DNA of 64,000 nt. Source: Flexivirga endophytica (GTDB lineage: Bacteria; Actinomycetota; Actinomycetes; Actinomycetales; Dermatophilaceae). Position 1 is the first letter of the stretch. Every line of letters begins with the position of its first letter. Both the position numbers and the translations under genes were made by a program. Below the pieces are notes generated by a model. The model was not told the DNA's origin. It saw nothing but the letters and a program-made list of their open reading frames with translations, and ran no database searches. Positions 51,758-61,394 of this stretch are shown piece after piece. Location: positions 62,001 to 126,000 of the forward strand of contig NZ_BMHI01000002.1 of assembly GCF_014640635.1 (NCBI RefSeq), given 5' to 3'.

Positions 51758-53788
51758 TCACCTGCGCGCAGGTCGAGCGCCGCATGTCGCCATCGCTCGC
51801 AGCGTCGACTGCGCCTTGTCCAGCGTCTCCTGCCACTCGGCGTCCGGGTCCGACAACTGCGTGACCGCGCCACCCACGCCGATCTCGAAGCGGTCCCCGG
51901 TCAGCTGCACGGTGCGGATGGCCACGTTGAGCGTCGCGGCGCCGTCCAGTCCGAGCAGGCCGATCGACCCCGAATAGACGCCCCGCCGCTCCGCCTCGAG
52001 ACCGCCCAGCAGCTGCACCGAGCGTTCCTTGGGCGCGCCGGTCATCGACCCGGGCGGGAACGCGACACGCACCAGGTCCAGCGCATCTGCGCCGTCCGGG
52101 AGCTCGCACTCGATCGTGCTCACCAGTTGTATGACGGTCGGGAAGTGCCGAACGCCATACAGCTGCGTGACTCTCGTGCTCCCGGGCACCGCGACCCGGT
52201 TGAAGTCGTTGCGGACCAGGTCCACGATCATCAGGTTCTCGGCGCGGTCCTTGCGAGCGCCGGCCAGCTCGGCGGCGCTCGCGGCATCGACCGCCGGGTC
52301 GCCCGTCGCCGGACGGGTCCCCTTGATCGGTGCACTGCGTGCGTGGCCGGCGGCGTCGACGGTGAGGAACAGCTCCGGCGACCCGGACACGATCACCCGG
52401 TCGTCGCCGATGCGCAGGTATGCCGCGTACGGCACCGCGCCACCGGCGCGCAGCGCCCCGAAGAGCCGCAGCGGGTCGCCGTCGAACGACCCGGTGATCC
52501 GGTGGGTCAGGCACAACTCGTAGGACTCTCCCCGGGCGATCGCCTCCTGGCAGGCGGCGATCGACTCGAGGTAGTCGGAGCGGGCGATGAGTTCGTGTCC
52601 TGGGAGAGCGCCGCCAACGGGCACCGCCGGTGTGACGTCCGGCAGCGCACCGTGCTCCAGGCGATCGATCATCTCAGCGCGCCACCGATCGAGTCCGTCG
52701 ACCGACGTGCGGTCGTCCGGATCGTCCAGACCGACCAGATAGCAATGGTTCTCGGCATCGACCACCACCGCTCGAGTGACGAGCAGCCACCACGCGTCCG
52801 GCCAGTCGCTCGCAGTGTGCTGGTGCGGCTGTGCCAGGCCCAGCAACTCGATCCCCAGCTCGTAGCCGAAGTAACCGGCGTACCCGAGCGTCACACCCGG
52901 GTCGTCGCCGACTCGCTGCAGTCCCGCAGGCGACAGCCGACGCTGCAGAGTGTCCAGGATGCCGGTCGGCACCTCCGTCGCGGTGTCGCCCCGCACGACC
53001 TGGACACCCTCGCCACAGCGCCCGATCAACCGGTGCGACAACCGCGGATCTGCCCAGCCCACAACGGTGCACGTAGTCCCCGGCCGTGTCGCGACACCGT
53101 CGACGACGACGTCGGGTTCGGTCCCGCTGAGCTCCAGCACCTGGTCCACCGAGAGCCGCCGTCCGATGTGAGTGGCTCGCTGCCGGGTCGGCGACGGTGG
53201 GCCGAGCCGATCATCGGCCGCCGCCGCGAGGCGTAGGAAATTGCCGATCAACGTCGGCCCGAAGCTGCTCTCGATCGACTCCGGGTGGAACTGCACACCC
53301 CAACGCGGCCGGCCCGCCGTCCGCAACGCCATCAAGGTGCCGTCCGCGGCATACGCCAATGGGACGACCGGTTCCTGCACCGAGGAGACCTCGAGGCTGT
53401 GATAACGGACAGCGGTGAATCGCGTTGGTATGCCGTCGAACAACGGGTCGCCGTGGTGCTCGATGGTGGATGCCTCACCGTGCACCGGATGGGCAGAGCG
53501 TGCGACGACTCCGCCGTGCAACAGCGCGAGCAGCTGGTGCCCGAGGCAGACGCCGAGCACCGGCAGCTCGCTGTGTTCGAGCACCTCCCGTGAGGTGCCG
53601 ACGTCGGCCGGTGTGCCGGGATGGCCGGGCCCGGGTGAGATCACCGCGGCGTCGAACGACGATGACCAGCCGAGCGGCAGCGGGGTGTCGTTGCGTACGA
53701 CGTCCGTGCTTACGCCGGGGACTTCACGCAGCAACTGCAACAGGTTGTGCGTGAAGCTGTCGTGGTTGTCGATCAGCAGGACGCGCAC
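51758..53788 (-). CDS. pabAB: aminodeoxychorismate synthase, fused PabA-PabB
   Basis: The enzyme makes 4-amino-4-deoxychorismate for folate. The 676-residue protein has an N-terminal glutamine amidotransferase (IDNHDSFTHNL, nucleophile in GVCLGHQLLALLHGG, and QFHPES). The chorismate-binding PabB part has PIKGTRPATGD, where Lys marks aminodeoxychorismate rather than anthranilate synthase, and the C-terminal PPGSMTGAPKERSVQLL and GVYSGSIG motifs. ATG 53788 overlaps the pabC end by 16 bases, so the pathway is translationally coupled. Confidence 0.94.
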   Translation of the reverse strand: MRVLLIDNHDSFTHNLLQLLREVPGVSTDVVRNDTPLPLGWSSSFDAAVISPGPGHPGTPADVGTSREVLEHSELPVLGVCLGHQLLALLHGGVVARSAHPVHGEASTIEHHGDPLFDGIPTRFTAVRYHSLEVSSVQEPVVPLAYAADGTLMALRTAGRPRWGVQFHPESIESSFGPTLIGNFLRLAAAADDRLGPPSPTRQRATHIGRRLSVDQVLELSGTEPDVVVDGVATRPGTTCTVVGWADPRLSHRLIGRCGEGVQVVRGDTATEVPTGILDTLQRRLSPAGLQRVGDDPGVTLGYAGYFGYELGIELLGLAQPHQHTASDWPDAWWLLVTRAVVVDAENHCYLVGLDDPDDRTSVDGLDRWRAEMIDRLEHGALPDVTPAVPVGGALPGHELIARSDYLESIAACQEAIARGESYELCLTHRITGSFDGDPLRLFGALRAGGAVPYAAYLRIGDDRVIVSGSPELFLTVDAAGHARSAPIKGTRPATGDPAVDAASAAELAGARKDRAENLMIVDLVRNDFNRVAVPGSTRVTQLYGVRHFPTVIQLVSTIECELPDGADALDLVRVAFPPGSMTGAPKERSVQLLGGLEAERRGVYSGSIGLLGLDGAATLNVAIRTVQLTGDRFEIGVGGAVTQLSDPDAEWQETLDKAQSTLRAMATCGARPARR

Positions 53789-54576
53789 GGTAGTTGCGTC
53801 CCCTCGCCCAGCAGGTCGGCAACCGGGCCACGTGCCTCGTCGAGCACCTCCTGCAGCCGATCCCGCAGCGCCGGGTTCGGTTGGTATGACGCGTCATTCA
53901 CCCGTTCGACGACCCGCACACCGTGCAGCGACGACAGCGTGAAGACGGCAGGAGCAGCCAGCAGTCGCGACGGGGTCACGGTGTCGAGCCGGACCGGTCG
54001 GCCGGCTCGTTCGCCCAGTACCTCCAGGGTGATGCCGGCCAACCGCGGCGCGTCCGGGACGATCAGCTCGCCGCCCTGCGCGATGAGCAGCGTGGCGAAG
54101 ACGGTCTCGGTCAGCGAGCCGTCGCCGGTGGCGAGGACCTGGTCGTCATACCCGGCATCGGTTGCCTGCCGGTGCGCATAGAGCTGGGACAAGTAGTCAA
54201 TCCCCTTGATATCAGGACGTTTTCGAGCATCCAGAGTCCCCTGGAGCAGCAGCGTCGTGCTGCTCCGCAGATGTTCCACGGGAAACGGCCGGAGCACCAA
54301 CCGGAGCCCCTTGCTGGTCCAGACGAAGCCCGGGAACCACGAGCCGTCGGACGGAAGGTGGGCCAGCGCGTGGTCGTACGCCGCCACCGTCTCGTCCTTG
54401 TCGACCCCGAACACTTCCTGCAAGTGAGCGGTGAAGCGCGACCGGTGCCGATCGACCGCTATGCCGGCGCCGTCATACAGGTGCCACGAGTCGAGCACGA
54501 TCTCCCCGGCCCGAGCGAGCTCGGTCACTGTGTGGTCGGTCAGCAGCGGGCAGTCCGGCCGCGATGCGGAAGTCAT
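53773..54576 (-). CDS. pabC: aminodeoxychorismate lyase-like class IV aminotransferase
   Basis: The 267-residue protein has the class IV PLP fold. The Lys of RPDIKGIDYLSQLYAHRQA probably binds PLP, and the ATGDGSLTETVFATLLI strand and SSLHGVRVVERVND segment match the phosphate-binding and C-terminal parts. With pabAB it would release p-aminobenzoate. ATG 54576 gives the normal N-terminus; extending upstream would translate palindromic repeats. Confidence 0.85.
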   Translation of the reverse strand: MTSASRPDCPLLTDHTVTELARAGEIVLDSWHLYDGAGIAVDRHRSRFTAHLQEVFGVDKDETVAAYDHALAHLPSDGSWFPGFVWTSKGLRLVLRPFPVEHLRSSTTLLLQGTLDARKRPDIKGIDYLSQLYAHRQATDAGYDDQVLATGDGSLTETVFATLLIAQGGELIVPDAPRLAGITLEVLGERAGRPVRLDTVTPSRLLAAPAVFTLSSLHGVRVVERVNDASYQPNPALRDRLQEVLDEARGPVADLLGEGTQLPCASC

Positions 54577-54601
54577 GCCAGATGAGTAGCACACGTTCGC
54601 T

Positions 54602-54676
54602 GGTCGAGCTCCGGGGGAGCGCGGCAACGCGGTGGGTCGAGTGCCGGGGGAGTGCGGCGGAGGAGGTGTATCGACC
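54602..54676. repeat. tandem GGTCGAG...TATCGA(GA)CC repeats upstream of pabC
   Basis: A partial copy (54602-54630) is followed by a full copy (54635-54676) that matches 3944-3987 closely, including GGTCGAGTGCCGGGGGAG and GGAGGAGGTGTATCGA. They lie in the spacer between the divergent pabC and the ABC importer. Confidence 0.8.
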
Positions 54677-54807
54677 GCGTGGGGTCCTCCGTGCGGACGC
54701 CATCTTTCGGCATACTCACGCACAACACACAGGAACGAGTAGCATCACCTCGATATATCAACTCGATACATGCCGGGGCTGATCCGGATGTCACGGAAGG
54801 CGGACTC

Positions 54808-55800
54808 GTGAGGACGAACGGTACGCAGGCGCGGCTGGCTGCGGTGCTGGTGATCGGCGCGATGGCGCTGGCCGGCTGCAGCAGCACCGGCGGCAAGAAC
54901 GCCACCGAGCAGAAGGCCGGCAAGGGCGGCCACGCCAACACGCCACGGTTCACCGCCGCGCTGATCACGCACTCCGCGCCCGGCGACACCTTCTGGGACA
55001 TGGTCCGCAAGGGTGCACAGGCCGCTGCGGACAAGGACAACATCAACCTGCAGTACTACTCGGACCCGGATGCCGCCAAGCAGGCGAGCCTGGTGCAGGC
55101 CGCGGTCGACAAGAAGGTCGGCGGCATCGCCGTCACCCTCGCCAAGCCGGATGCGCTGAAGAAGGCGGTCAAGAACGCCGAGGCGGCCGGCATACCCGTC
55201 GACGGACTCAACTCCGGCACCGACCAGATGGGTCCGATGGGCCTCATCGGCTTCTTCGGCCAGGACGAGCTCGTCGCCGGCGAGGCGGCCGGCCAGCGGC
55301 TCAAAGAAGCGGGCGCCAAGCGGCCGATCTGCATCATCCACGAGCAGGGCAACGTCGGCCTCAACGACCGTTGCAAGGGTGTCAAGGAGAAGGTCCCCAG
55401 CACCAAGGTCGTCTACGTCAACGGCGCCGACCTGCCGTCGGTGCGCTCCACAATCACCGCAAAACTGCAGCAGGACAAGCAGATCGACTGGATCGTCGGC
55501 CTGCAGGGCGACGTCTCCCTGAATGCCGTCAAGGCGGTCGAGGGCACCGGCTCGAAGGCGAAGATCGGCACCTTCGACACCAACGCCGGCATCGTCAAGG
55601 CCATCCAGTCCGGCACCGTGCAGTTCGCCGTCGACCAGCAACCGTGGCTGCAGGGCTACCTCGCGATCGACGCACTGTGGCTCTACCGCACCAACGGCGA
55701 CACCGTCGGCGGTGGCAAGCCGACGCTCACCGGCCCGGCGTTCGTCGACAAGAGCAACGTGGACAAGATCGCCGAATACGCGAGCAAGGGCACCCGCTGA
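54808..55800 (+). CDS. ABC sugar-type substrate-binding lipoprotein
   Basis: The 330-residue protein has a lipoprotein signal peptide with lipobox ALAGC, then a type I periplasmic-binding fold (ALITHSAPGDTFWDMVRKGA, DAAKQASLVQAAVDKKVGG, GIPVDGLNSG, GQDELVAGEAAGQRL). It resembles binding proteins for ribose, inositol and related sugars, though the ligand cannot be named. GTG 54808 has GGAAGG upstream. The permease start overlaps the stop (TGATG). Confidence 0.9.
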   Translation: MRTNGTQARLAAVLVIGAMALAGCSSTGGKNATEQKAGKGGHANTPRFTAALITHSAPGDTFWDMVRKGAQAAADKDNINLQYYSDPDAAKQASLVQAAVDKKVGGIAVTLAKPDALKKAVKNAEAAGIPVDGLNSGTDQMGPMGLIGFFGQDELVAGEAAGQRLKEAGAKRPICIIHEQGNVGLNDRCKGVKEKVPSTKVVYVNGADLPSVRSTITAKLQQDKQIDWIVGLQGDVSLNAVKAVEGTGSKAKIGTFDTNAGIVKAIQSGTVQFAVDQQPWLQGYLAIDALWLYRTNGDTVGGGKPTLTGPAFVDKSNVDKIAEYASKGTR

Positions 55801-56872
55801 TGTCCAGCGCGACGACGACGCCGGACCGAAGGCCCGACACGACCACCGACACCCGCACGGCGCCGAGATCGCCGATCGCCGCGCTGCTCGGCAAGCCCGA
55901 GGTCGGCGCGTTGATCGGCGCGATCGCGATCTGCGTGCTCTTCCTGTCGGTCGCGCCCGCCTTCCGCGGCCTGGCCAACGTCGGCACGATCCTCTACCAG
56001 TCCTCGGCGATCGGCATCATGGCCGTGCCGGTGGCGCTGCTGATGATCGGCGGCGAGTTCGACCTGTCCGCCGGTGTAGCGGTGACGAGCTCGGCGCTAG
56101 CGGCGTCGATGCTCGCCTGGGAGTTCAATTTCAACGTCTGGGTCGGCATCCTGCTCGCGCTGGCGATCTCGCTGGCCGTGGGATTCGCCAACGGATGGTT
56201 GCTCTACCGCACCCGGTTGCCCAGCTTCCTGGTCACGCTGGGCACCTACTTCGTGCTGCAGGGCGCCAACCTCGCGGTCCCTCGGCTGATCGACGACAAC
56301 GTGACGTCGCCGAAGATCGACGACATGGCCGGATTCGACTCCGCGCACGCGGTCTTCGCCTCCAGCCACACATTCTTCAAGAGCGACTCGTTCGAGGGCA
56401 TCACGATCAACATCTCGGTGCTCTTCTGGGTCCTGCTCACGGTGGTCGCCGCAGTCGTGCTGACCCGCACCCGCGCCGGCAACTGGATCTTCGCGGCCGG
56501 CGGCGACGCCGAGGCCGCCCGTGCCAGTGGTGTGCCGGTGGTGCGCACCAAGATCGGGCTCTTCCTCTTCGTCGGCTTCGCCGCGTGGTTGCTGGGTATG
56601 CACACGCTGCTCAACTTCGCGACCGTGCAGTCCAACCAGGGCGTCGGCAACGAGTTCATCTACATCATCGCCGCGGTCGTCGGTGGCTGTCTGCTCACCG
56701 GCGGTTTCGGCTCGGTGATCGGCGCCTCGATCGGCGCACTGATCTACGGCATGACCAACCTCGGCATCACGTATGCCGGCTGGAACGTCGACTGGCTGAA
56801 GACCTTCCTCGGGATCATGCTGGTGCTCGCGACGCTGATCAATATGTGGGTACGACGACAGGCGGAGCGCCG

Positions 56873-56876
<4 letters not shown>
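55800..56876 (+). CDS. ABC sugar-type permease (RbsC family)
   Basis: The 358-residue protein has about ten membrane helices and the branched-chain/ribose permease motifs GGEFDLSAGVAVTSSALAAS, RTRLPSFLVTLGTYFVLQGA, NWIFAAGGDAEAARASGVPV and AAVVGGCLLTGGFGSVIGA. It forms the membrane channel with the preceding binding protein and following ATPase. Both joints overlap by one to four bases. Confidence 0.93.
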
Positions 56877-57742
<866 letters not shown>

Positions 57743-57780
57743 GCGAGCCGACCACGCTCGCCTCCATCACTGGCACACCT

Positions 57781-57820
57781 AACGCCGAGTGGCACACCTG
57801 CAGGTGCGCCACTCGGCGTT
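57781..57820 (+). terminator. terminator of the ABC importer operon
   Basis: AACGCCGAGTGGC (57781-57793) pairs with GCCACTCGGCGTT (57808-57820), with an inner CACCTGCAGGTG palindrome. It lies 39 bp after the ATPase stop. Confidence 0.8.
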
Positions 57821-57966
57821 TGCTGTGCGACTCGGTGGATCAGCAGAGCTGCCCCGACCATGACCGAACGACGGGTCGAGTCATGACATTCGGCACAGGT
57901 GCCCGCGCGGCCGCCGACCTACTGTGAGTGTCATCGCGGAGGACACTTTCGAAGAAGGCGAGCACG

Positions 57967-58647
57967 ATGACATCGATTCGACTGCACCGGTCACAGTGGT
58001 GGCTGCTGATCCCGGCTGGGTGGGTGCTGGTCGGCGTCGTCGGCCAGTGGCTGGTCTTCCCGATGGTGCTGCTGACGATCTTCCTCGGCGGTGGGCTGTC
58101 CCGCTGCGGTGGTGGCTCGGCCAAGCTGGACCGGCGGCGTGAGCACCTGCAGCGACGGCAGGAGCACCTCGCGGCACAGCAGGCCCACTGGCAGCAGCGG
58201 TATGCCGCACCGGCGCCGCGAGTCGACCTCACCAAGCCGGCACCCGTCGAGTCGCTCGCCACGCTGGCCGCGTCCGCTCGGATCCCGGCCGACGTCCGTG
58301 AGCGCGCGCAGCGGCTCGACCGCGAATGCGTCAGCACCCTCACCTACCTCCGCGAGCACGGCGCGCCGGCCGCGCAGGTCTTCGAGGTCGAGCAGATCCA
58401 GACCGACTTCGGCCCCCAGGCACTGCGGTCCTACTTGGCACTCGCTCCGGGTACCGCCGACACCACCGAGGTGCTGGACGGCAAGACCGGCCACCAGCTG
58501 ATCGTCGAGCAACTCGACCTGCTGCTGGACGAGGTCGCCGCGCACCTGCACCGCGCAGCCCGGTTCGGCAGTGACGCGTTGCTCGCCAACCACCGCTTCC
58601 TGACGGACAAGTTCGGACCCGGAGGGGACTCGGAGCTCACCATCTGA
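57967..58647 (+). CDS. two-TM membrane protein, unknown function
   Basis: I do not recognise this 226-residue protein. Residues 10-50 contain two hydrophobic segments (WWLLIPAGWVLVGVVGQWLVF, PMVLLTIFLGGGL). A Gln/Arg-rich coiled-coil-like stretch (LDRRREHLQRRQEHLAAQQ) follows, then a helical domain of 110 residues (VFEVEQIQTDFGPQALRSYLAL, LIVEQLDLLLDEVAAHLHRAA). The C-terminal domain vaguely resembles the XpaC-like phage-shock-associated group. It is monocistronic between two strong hairpins. Confidence 0.6.
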   Translation: MTSIRLHRSQWWLLIPAGWVLVGVVGQWLVFPMVLLTIFLGGGLSRCGGGSAKLDRRREHLQRRQEHLAAQQAHWQQRYAAPAPRVDLTKPAPVESLATLAASARIPADVRERAQRLDRECVSTLTYLREHGAPAAQVFEVEQIQTDFGPQALRSYLALAPGTADTTEVLDGKTGHQLIVEQLDLLLDEVAAHLHRAARFGSDALLANHRFLTDKFGPGGDSELTI

Positions 58648-58655
58648 GCGACGAA

Positions 58656-58690
58656 GTATGGCGCGGCACTTCGGGGGAGCCGCGCCATAC
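58656..58690. terminator. bidirectional hairpin terminator
   Basis: A perfect 12-bp stem, GTATGGCGCGGC with GCCGCGCCATAC, starts eight bases after the stop of the plus-strand gene. The NYN gene converges from the other side, so it may serve both. Confidence 0.7.
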
Positions 58691-58821
58691 GTGTGTTTGC
58701 CGGCAAGCACCGTGCGCACCCCGACCCTGGGGAGACGTGTGGACGCCCGGAGGTCACGAGACCGTACATATCTCGACCCAGTGTCAGGCCGTGAGCGGCC
58801 AGGGATCGGACTCGGAAGTCT

Positions 58822-59724
58822 TCACCGCAACCGGACGGCCAGCTGCCCGTTGTCCAGCAGTTTGGTCTCCACCAGCTTGTCGTGACTCTCCACGAAGGCG
58901 CGGAACGATGAGAACCCGAGCGACTTCTCCTTGAAGGTCGAATCCAGCCGTTGCATCTGGCTCTTCAGGCTGGACGAGTGCTGCCAGCCGTCGTCGCTCT
59001 TCTCCGCGCCGATCTGGATCGCGCGCCGCAACAATGCGGTGGCCGGCGGCTCCTTGCTCTTCGCCGCCTTCTTGGTGGTCCGACCCTTGGTGGTCTTCCT
59101 GGCGACGGGTTTCGTGGCAGTGTCCGTCTCCGGTTCGTCGGCGTCCGTGGAAGCATCACTCGCCGGATCGTCGGAGACGCCGGGCAGATCGCCATACGAG
59201 CTGAAGTCGTCGCACGCCGCCACCAGGGCGCGACTGGTGGAGCCGGTGACGCCGATACCGACGACGAACCTGCCCAGTTGCTTGCACCGCTGCGCGAGTG
59301 CGATGTAATCCGAATCCCCGCCCACCACAACGACATGCGTGATGTCGGCGTGCTGGAAGAGGTCGTCGACCGCGTCGATCGACAGCCGTATGTCGGCACC
59401 GTTCTTCGTCCCCGACGTCGCGAAAAGCTGCACCAGGTCGACCGCCCGATCGATCAGCTGCCGCTTGTAAGCCGCGTTCGCCGGCACCGACCAGTCGGCA
59501 TACGCCCTGGTGAACGCCACGGTCCCGAAGGACGACGCGTAGTCGATGATCGCACCCAGATCGACCTCGGCCTCGATGAGCCGACGAGAGACCTCGCCCT
59601 CCTCGGCGGGCGTGTGGTCGCGGGCGTCGTCCTTGCGCCACCGCCCGGAGCCGTGCACGGCGTCATAGCGCGAGATCACCATGTTGTCGAAGTCGATGTA
59701 GACCGCGATCCGTGCATCACTCAT
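58822..59724 (-). CDS. NYN-domain putative ribonuclease with C-terminal LOTUS-like domain
   Basis: The 300-residue protein has a PIN-like NYN nuclease domain: VYIDFDNMVI, NGADIRLSIDAVDDL and VVVVGGDSDYIALAQR carry the acidic metal-binding residues. A Lys/Ala-rich linker (about 190-230) leads to a C-terminal OST-HTH/LOTUS-type domain (ATALLRRAIQIG, FSSFRAFVES), which binds RNA in other proteins. An RNA substrate is likely but unknown. The ATG follows TAGGGT by seven bases, suggesting a leaderless mRNA. Confidence 0.88.
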   Translation of the reverse strand: MSDARIAVYIDFDNMVISRYDAVHGSGRWRKDDARDHTPAEEGEVSRRLIEAEVDLGAIIDYASSFGTVAFTRAYADWSVPANAAYKRQLIDRAVDLVQLFATSGTKNGADIRLSIDAVDDLFQHADITHVVVVGGDSDYIALAQRCKQLGRFVVGIGVTGSTSRALVAACDDFSSYGDLPGVSDDPASDASTDADEPETDTATKPVARKTTKGRTTKKAAKSKEPPATALLRRAIQIGAEKSDDGWQHSSSLKSQMQRLDSTFKEKSLGFSSFRAFVESHDKLVETKLLDNGQLAVRLR

Positions 59725-59731
59725 GCACTCG

Positions 59732-59737
59732 ACCCTA
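59732..59737 (-). promoter_or_regulatory. -10 hexamer for leaderless NYN gene
   Basis: TAGGGT on the minus strand, seven bases before the ATG. Confidence 0.5.
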
Positions 59738-59769
59738 GTGCGGACCCAGGCCGTATGCCGCCCGCGGCG

Positions 59770-60171
59770 CTACTCGGCCACCGCCGCGACGGCCTCGACC
59801 TCCACCAGCTGATCGGGATAGCCGAGCACCGCCACGCCGATCAGCGTGCTCGGCACGTCGTGCGCACCGAAATGCGCTGCGACGACGTCCCACGCGGCCA
59901 CCAGCTCGGCGCGGTCGTGTGTTGCCACCAGGACGCGAGTGCTCAGCACGTCGGTCAGCAGCGCGCCAGCAGCAGCGAGCGCGATCTCCAGGTTTTCCAG
60001 GCAGATTCGCGCCTGCCCTCCGACATCACCGACCGCCGCGGTGGTGCCGTCAGGGTGCAGCGGGCAGGCGCCGGCCAGGTGGATCAGCCGGCTGCCGGCG
60101 GGTGCCGTTGCGGCATACGCGTATGGCGCAGGCGCCAGTTCGGCTGACCGGATGAGCTGCACGGAGGACAT
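59770..60171 (-). CDS. RidA family protein
   Basis: The 133-residue protein has the YjgF/RidA trimeric fold sequence (SRLIHLAGACPLHPDGTTA, GGQARICLENLEIALAAAGA, VEVEAVAAVAE). RidA hydrolyses reactive enamine/imine intermediates, but the catalytic Arg of true RidA (usually near CESRVAV-like positions) is not evident, so it may be of another Rid subgroup. The start follows TAGCGT by six bases. Confidence 0.88.
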   Translation of the reverse strand: MSSVQLIRSAELAPAPYAYAATAPAGSRLIHLAGACPLHPDGTTAAVGDVGGQARICLENLEIALAAAGALLTDVLSTRVLVATHDRAELVAAWDVVAAHFGAHDVPSTLIGVAVLGYPDQLVEVEAVAAVAE

Positions 60172-60177
60172 ACCGGG

Positions 60178-60183
60178 ACGCTA
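60178..60183 (-). promoter_or_regulatory. -10 hexamer for leaderless ridA
   Basis: TAGCGT on the minus strand, six bases before the ridA ATG. Confidence 0.5.
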
Positions 60184-60394
60184 TCCGTGCAGGCCAGGAC
60201 TCATCGAACGAATATCGCTGCCAACTCGCCGGGCTCGGGACCTGCAGAGCGTGCGCCGGTCCTGCCGCGCACCTTGTGCCGGTCCCAGACGCGCAGATGT
60301 GACGCCGGGCGGTTGAGGGCCAGCAGGAGGTGCGCCGGGCCGCACGTTCTACTGGTCGTAAGTCTCGGAGCGGCGAGTGTGGGCGTTCCGTCCT

Positions 60395-60429
60395 GCAGAT
60401 GGTGCGCGGGTCCCGCGCGCACCATCTGC
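60395..60429. other. strong hairpin upstream of the hydrolase
   Basis: GCAGATGGTGCGCG and CGCGCACCATCTGC form a perfect 14-bp stem around GGTCCCG. It lies 73 bp before the proposed start codon, so it may be a terminator of antisense RNA or a 5' leader structure. Confidence 0.6.
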
Positions 60430-60432
60430 CGG

Positions 60433-60483
60433 GCACAAACCGATCCACAACCCGCGCGGGCCACAAACCCATCGCCACAAACC
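60433..60483 (+). repeat. four CCACAAACC-type repeats
   Basis: GCACAAACC (60433), CCACAACCC (60445), CCACAAACCC (60461) and CCACAAACC (60475) are spaced by 12-16 bp directly upstream of the hydrolase start. Regular spacing suggests a multi-site protein binding region. Confidence 0.5.
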
Positions 60484-60501
60484 TGTGAAAAGCTCGGCGT
60501 C

Positions 60502-61203
60502 GTGCCGGAATTCGCGATGCTGCCTCACCTGTCCGAGATTGCCCTGTCCGCTTCGAAAGCAGTGGTCGGCGTCAGTCGGGCCGGTGAGCGCATCTTCGCA
60601 CGTGTCGGCGATGTGGACGAGCACTCGATCTTCCGGATCGCGTCCCTGACCAAGACGTTCACCGCGGTCGCCACCGTGCGTGCTGCGGCGGCCGCCGGAG
60701 TGCCGTTGCACACGTCGGTCCGGCAGTTGATGCCTCCACTGAAAAGCAGGTGGAGCGCCGACCGGGACATCACCGTCGAACACCTGCTCGCCCAGACCTC
60801 GGGGCTGACGCCGGCGGTCACCGCTGCCGATGCGGCAGCCGTGGGCGAGGGCGACGACGCCCTGCTGGCCGTCTGCGAGTTCGTCGTGCGAGCGGGCAGC
60901 GACCGGAGACCCGGTGACCGCTGGGAGTACTACAACGGCAACTACTTCCTCGCCGGCGCGGTGACGGCGGCGCTGGCATCGTGCAGCTACGAGGACACGC
61001 TCGAGCGACTCGTCCTCGCACCGGCCGGCCGACTCGGCGGATACCGCACGGCGATGCTGCTGCTGCCGCGCGTCGAATTCGCAGCGGTCGCGCTCGCGAA
61101 CGACGCATCGGCGCTGCCGGCGATCGCTCGCGTGCTCAGCGACCTACAAGAAGGTGTGACCGGCGACGACCTGACTGCGGCCATCGCCGCCTTCGCCGCG
61201 TAG
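60502..61203 (+). CDS. shortened serine beta-lactamase-fold hydrolase
   Basis: The 233-residue protein keeps the first two class C/PBP motifs: SLTKTFTA (nucleophile SxxK) and YYNGNYFLAGAV (YxN). The C-terminal GGYRTAMLLLPRVEFAAVALAND follows only about 15 residues after the LVLAPAGRLGG helix. Family members have 100 or more residues there, including the third motif (HxG/KTG). The gene therefore appears to have an in-frame internal deletion and may be inactive. Starts GTG 60502 or ATG 60517. There is no signal peptide. Confidence 0.75.
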   Translation: MPEFAMLPHLSEIALSASKAVVGVSRAGERIFARVGDVDEHSIFRIASLTKTFTAVATVRAAAAAGVPLHTSVRQLMPPLKSRWSADRDITVEHLLAQTSGLTPAVTAADAAAVGEGDDALLAVCEFVVRAGSDRRPGDRWEYYNGNYFLAGAVTAALASCSYEDTLERLVLAPAGRLGGYRTAMLLLPRVEFAAVALANDASALPAIARVLSDLQEGVTGDDLTAAIAAFAA

Positions 61204-61246
61204 CGCAGTTGCCGAAGGGCAAATATGACGGGATACGCCACAGATT

Positions 61247-61258
61247 GTAAACGTTTTC
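61247..61258. promoter_or_regulatory. LacI-type operator-like palindrome
   Basis: GTAAACGTTTTC contains the perfect core AAACGTTT with a central CG, the typical LacI/CcpA-family half-site geometry. It stands in an AT-rich patch about 140 bp before the SGNH start. Confidence 0.45.
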
Positions 61259-61289
61259 CATCGGCGTGGTATCGGTTCGGCAAGCTGAC

Positions 61290-61303
61290 GGCAAAGCTTT
61301 GCC
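61290..61303. other. 14-bp palindrome in the SGNH leader
   Basis: GGCAAAGCTTTGCC is a perfect palindrome inside the presumed transcribed leader. Confidence 0.55.
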
Positions 61304-61394
61304 CGGCGAGGGAACCAAACCCCCGCGGGCGCCGTGGACAGGGCCAAGATCCGGTGGTGGCACACACCTCTGCCACTTCCTGACAGGAGCCCTC

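Larger units (their letters stand above)
60172..60501. other. gene-free spacer between ridA and the hydrolase
   Basis: The 330-bp divergent spacer holds the ridA hexamer (60178-60183), a strong hairpin (60395-60429) and four CCACAAACC-type repeats (60433-60483) before the hydrolase start. No gene is visible. Confidence 0.65.
61204..61394 (+). promoter_or_regulatory. 5' leader and control region of the SGNH hydrolase
   Basis: The 191-bp region has a near-palindrome GTAAACGTTTTC (61247-61258) resembling LacI-family operators. A likely long untranslated leader follows, with the perfect palindrome GGCAAAGCTTTGCC (61290-61303) and a GAGGGAACCAAAC stretch. The leader looks structured, but I cannot assign it to a known riboswitch class. 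Confidence 0.45.

Noticed and set aside
54272-54287. Additional parS site in pabC
   Set aside because: TGTTCCACGGGAAACG matches only 13 of 16 positions, lacks CACGTG and is 34 kb from the cluster.
53773-54723. Longer pabC from the upstream start
   Set aside because: The extra 49 codons are palindromic repeat sequence without a ribosome-binding site.
61204-61394. Definite cyclic di-AMP riboswitch
   Set aside because: Only a short stretch resembles the class; the conserved distal parts were not found by eye.
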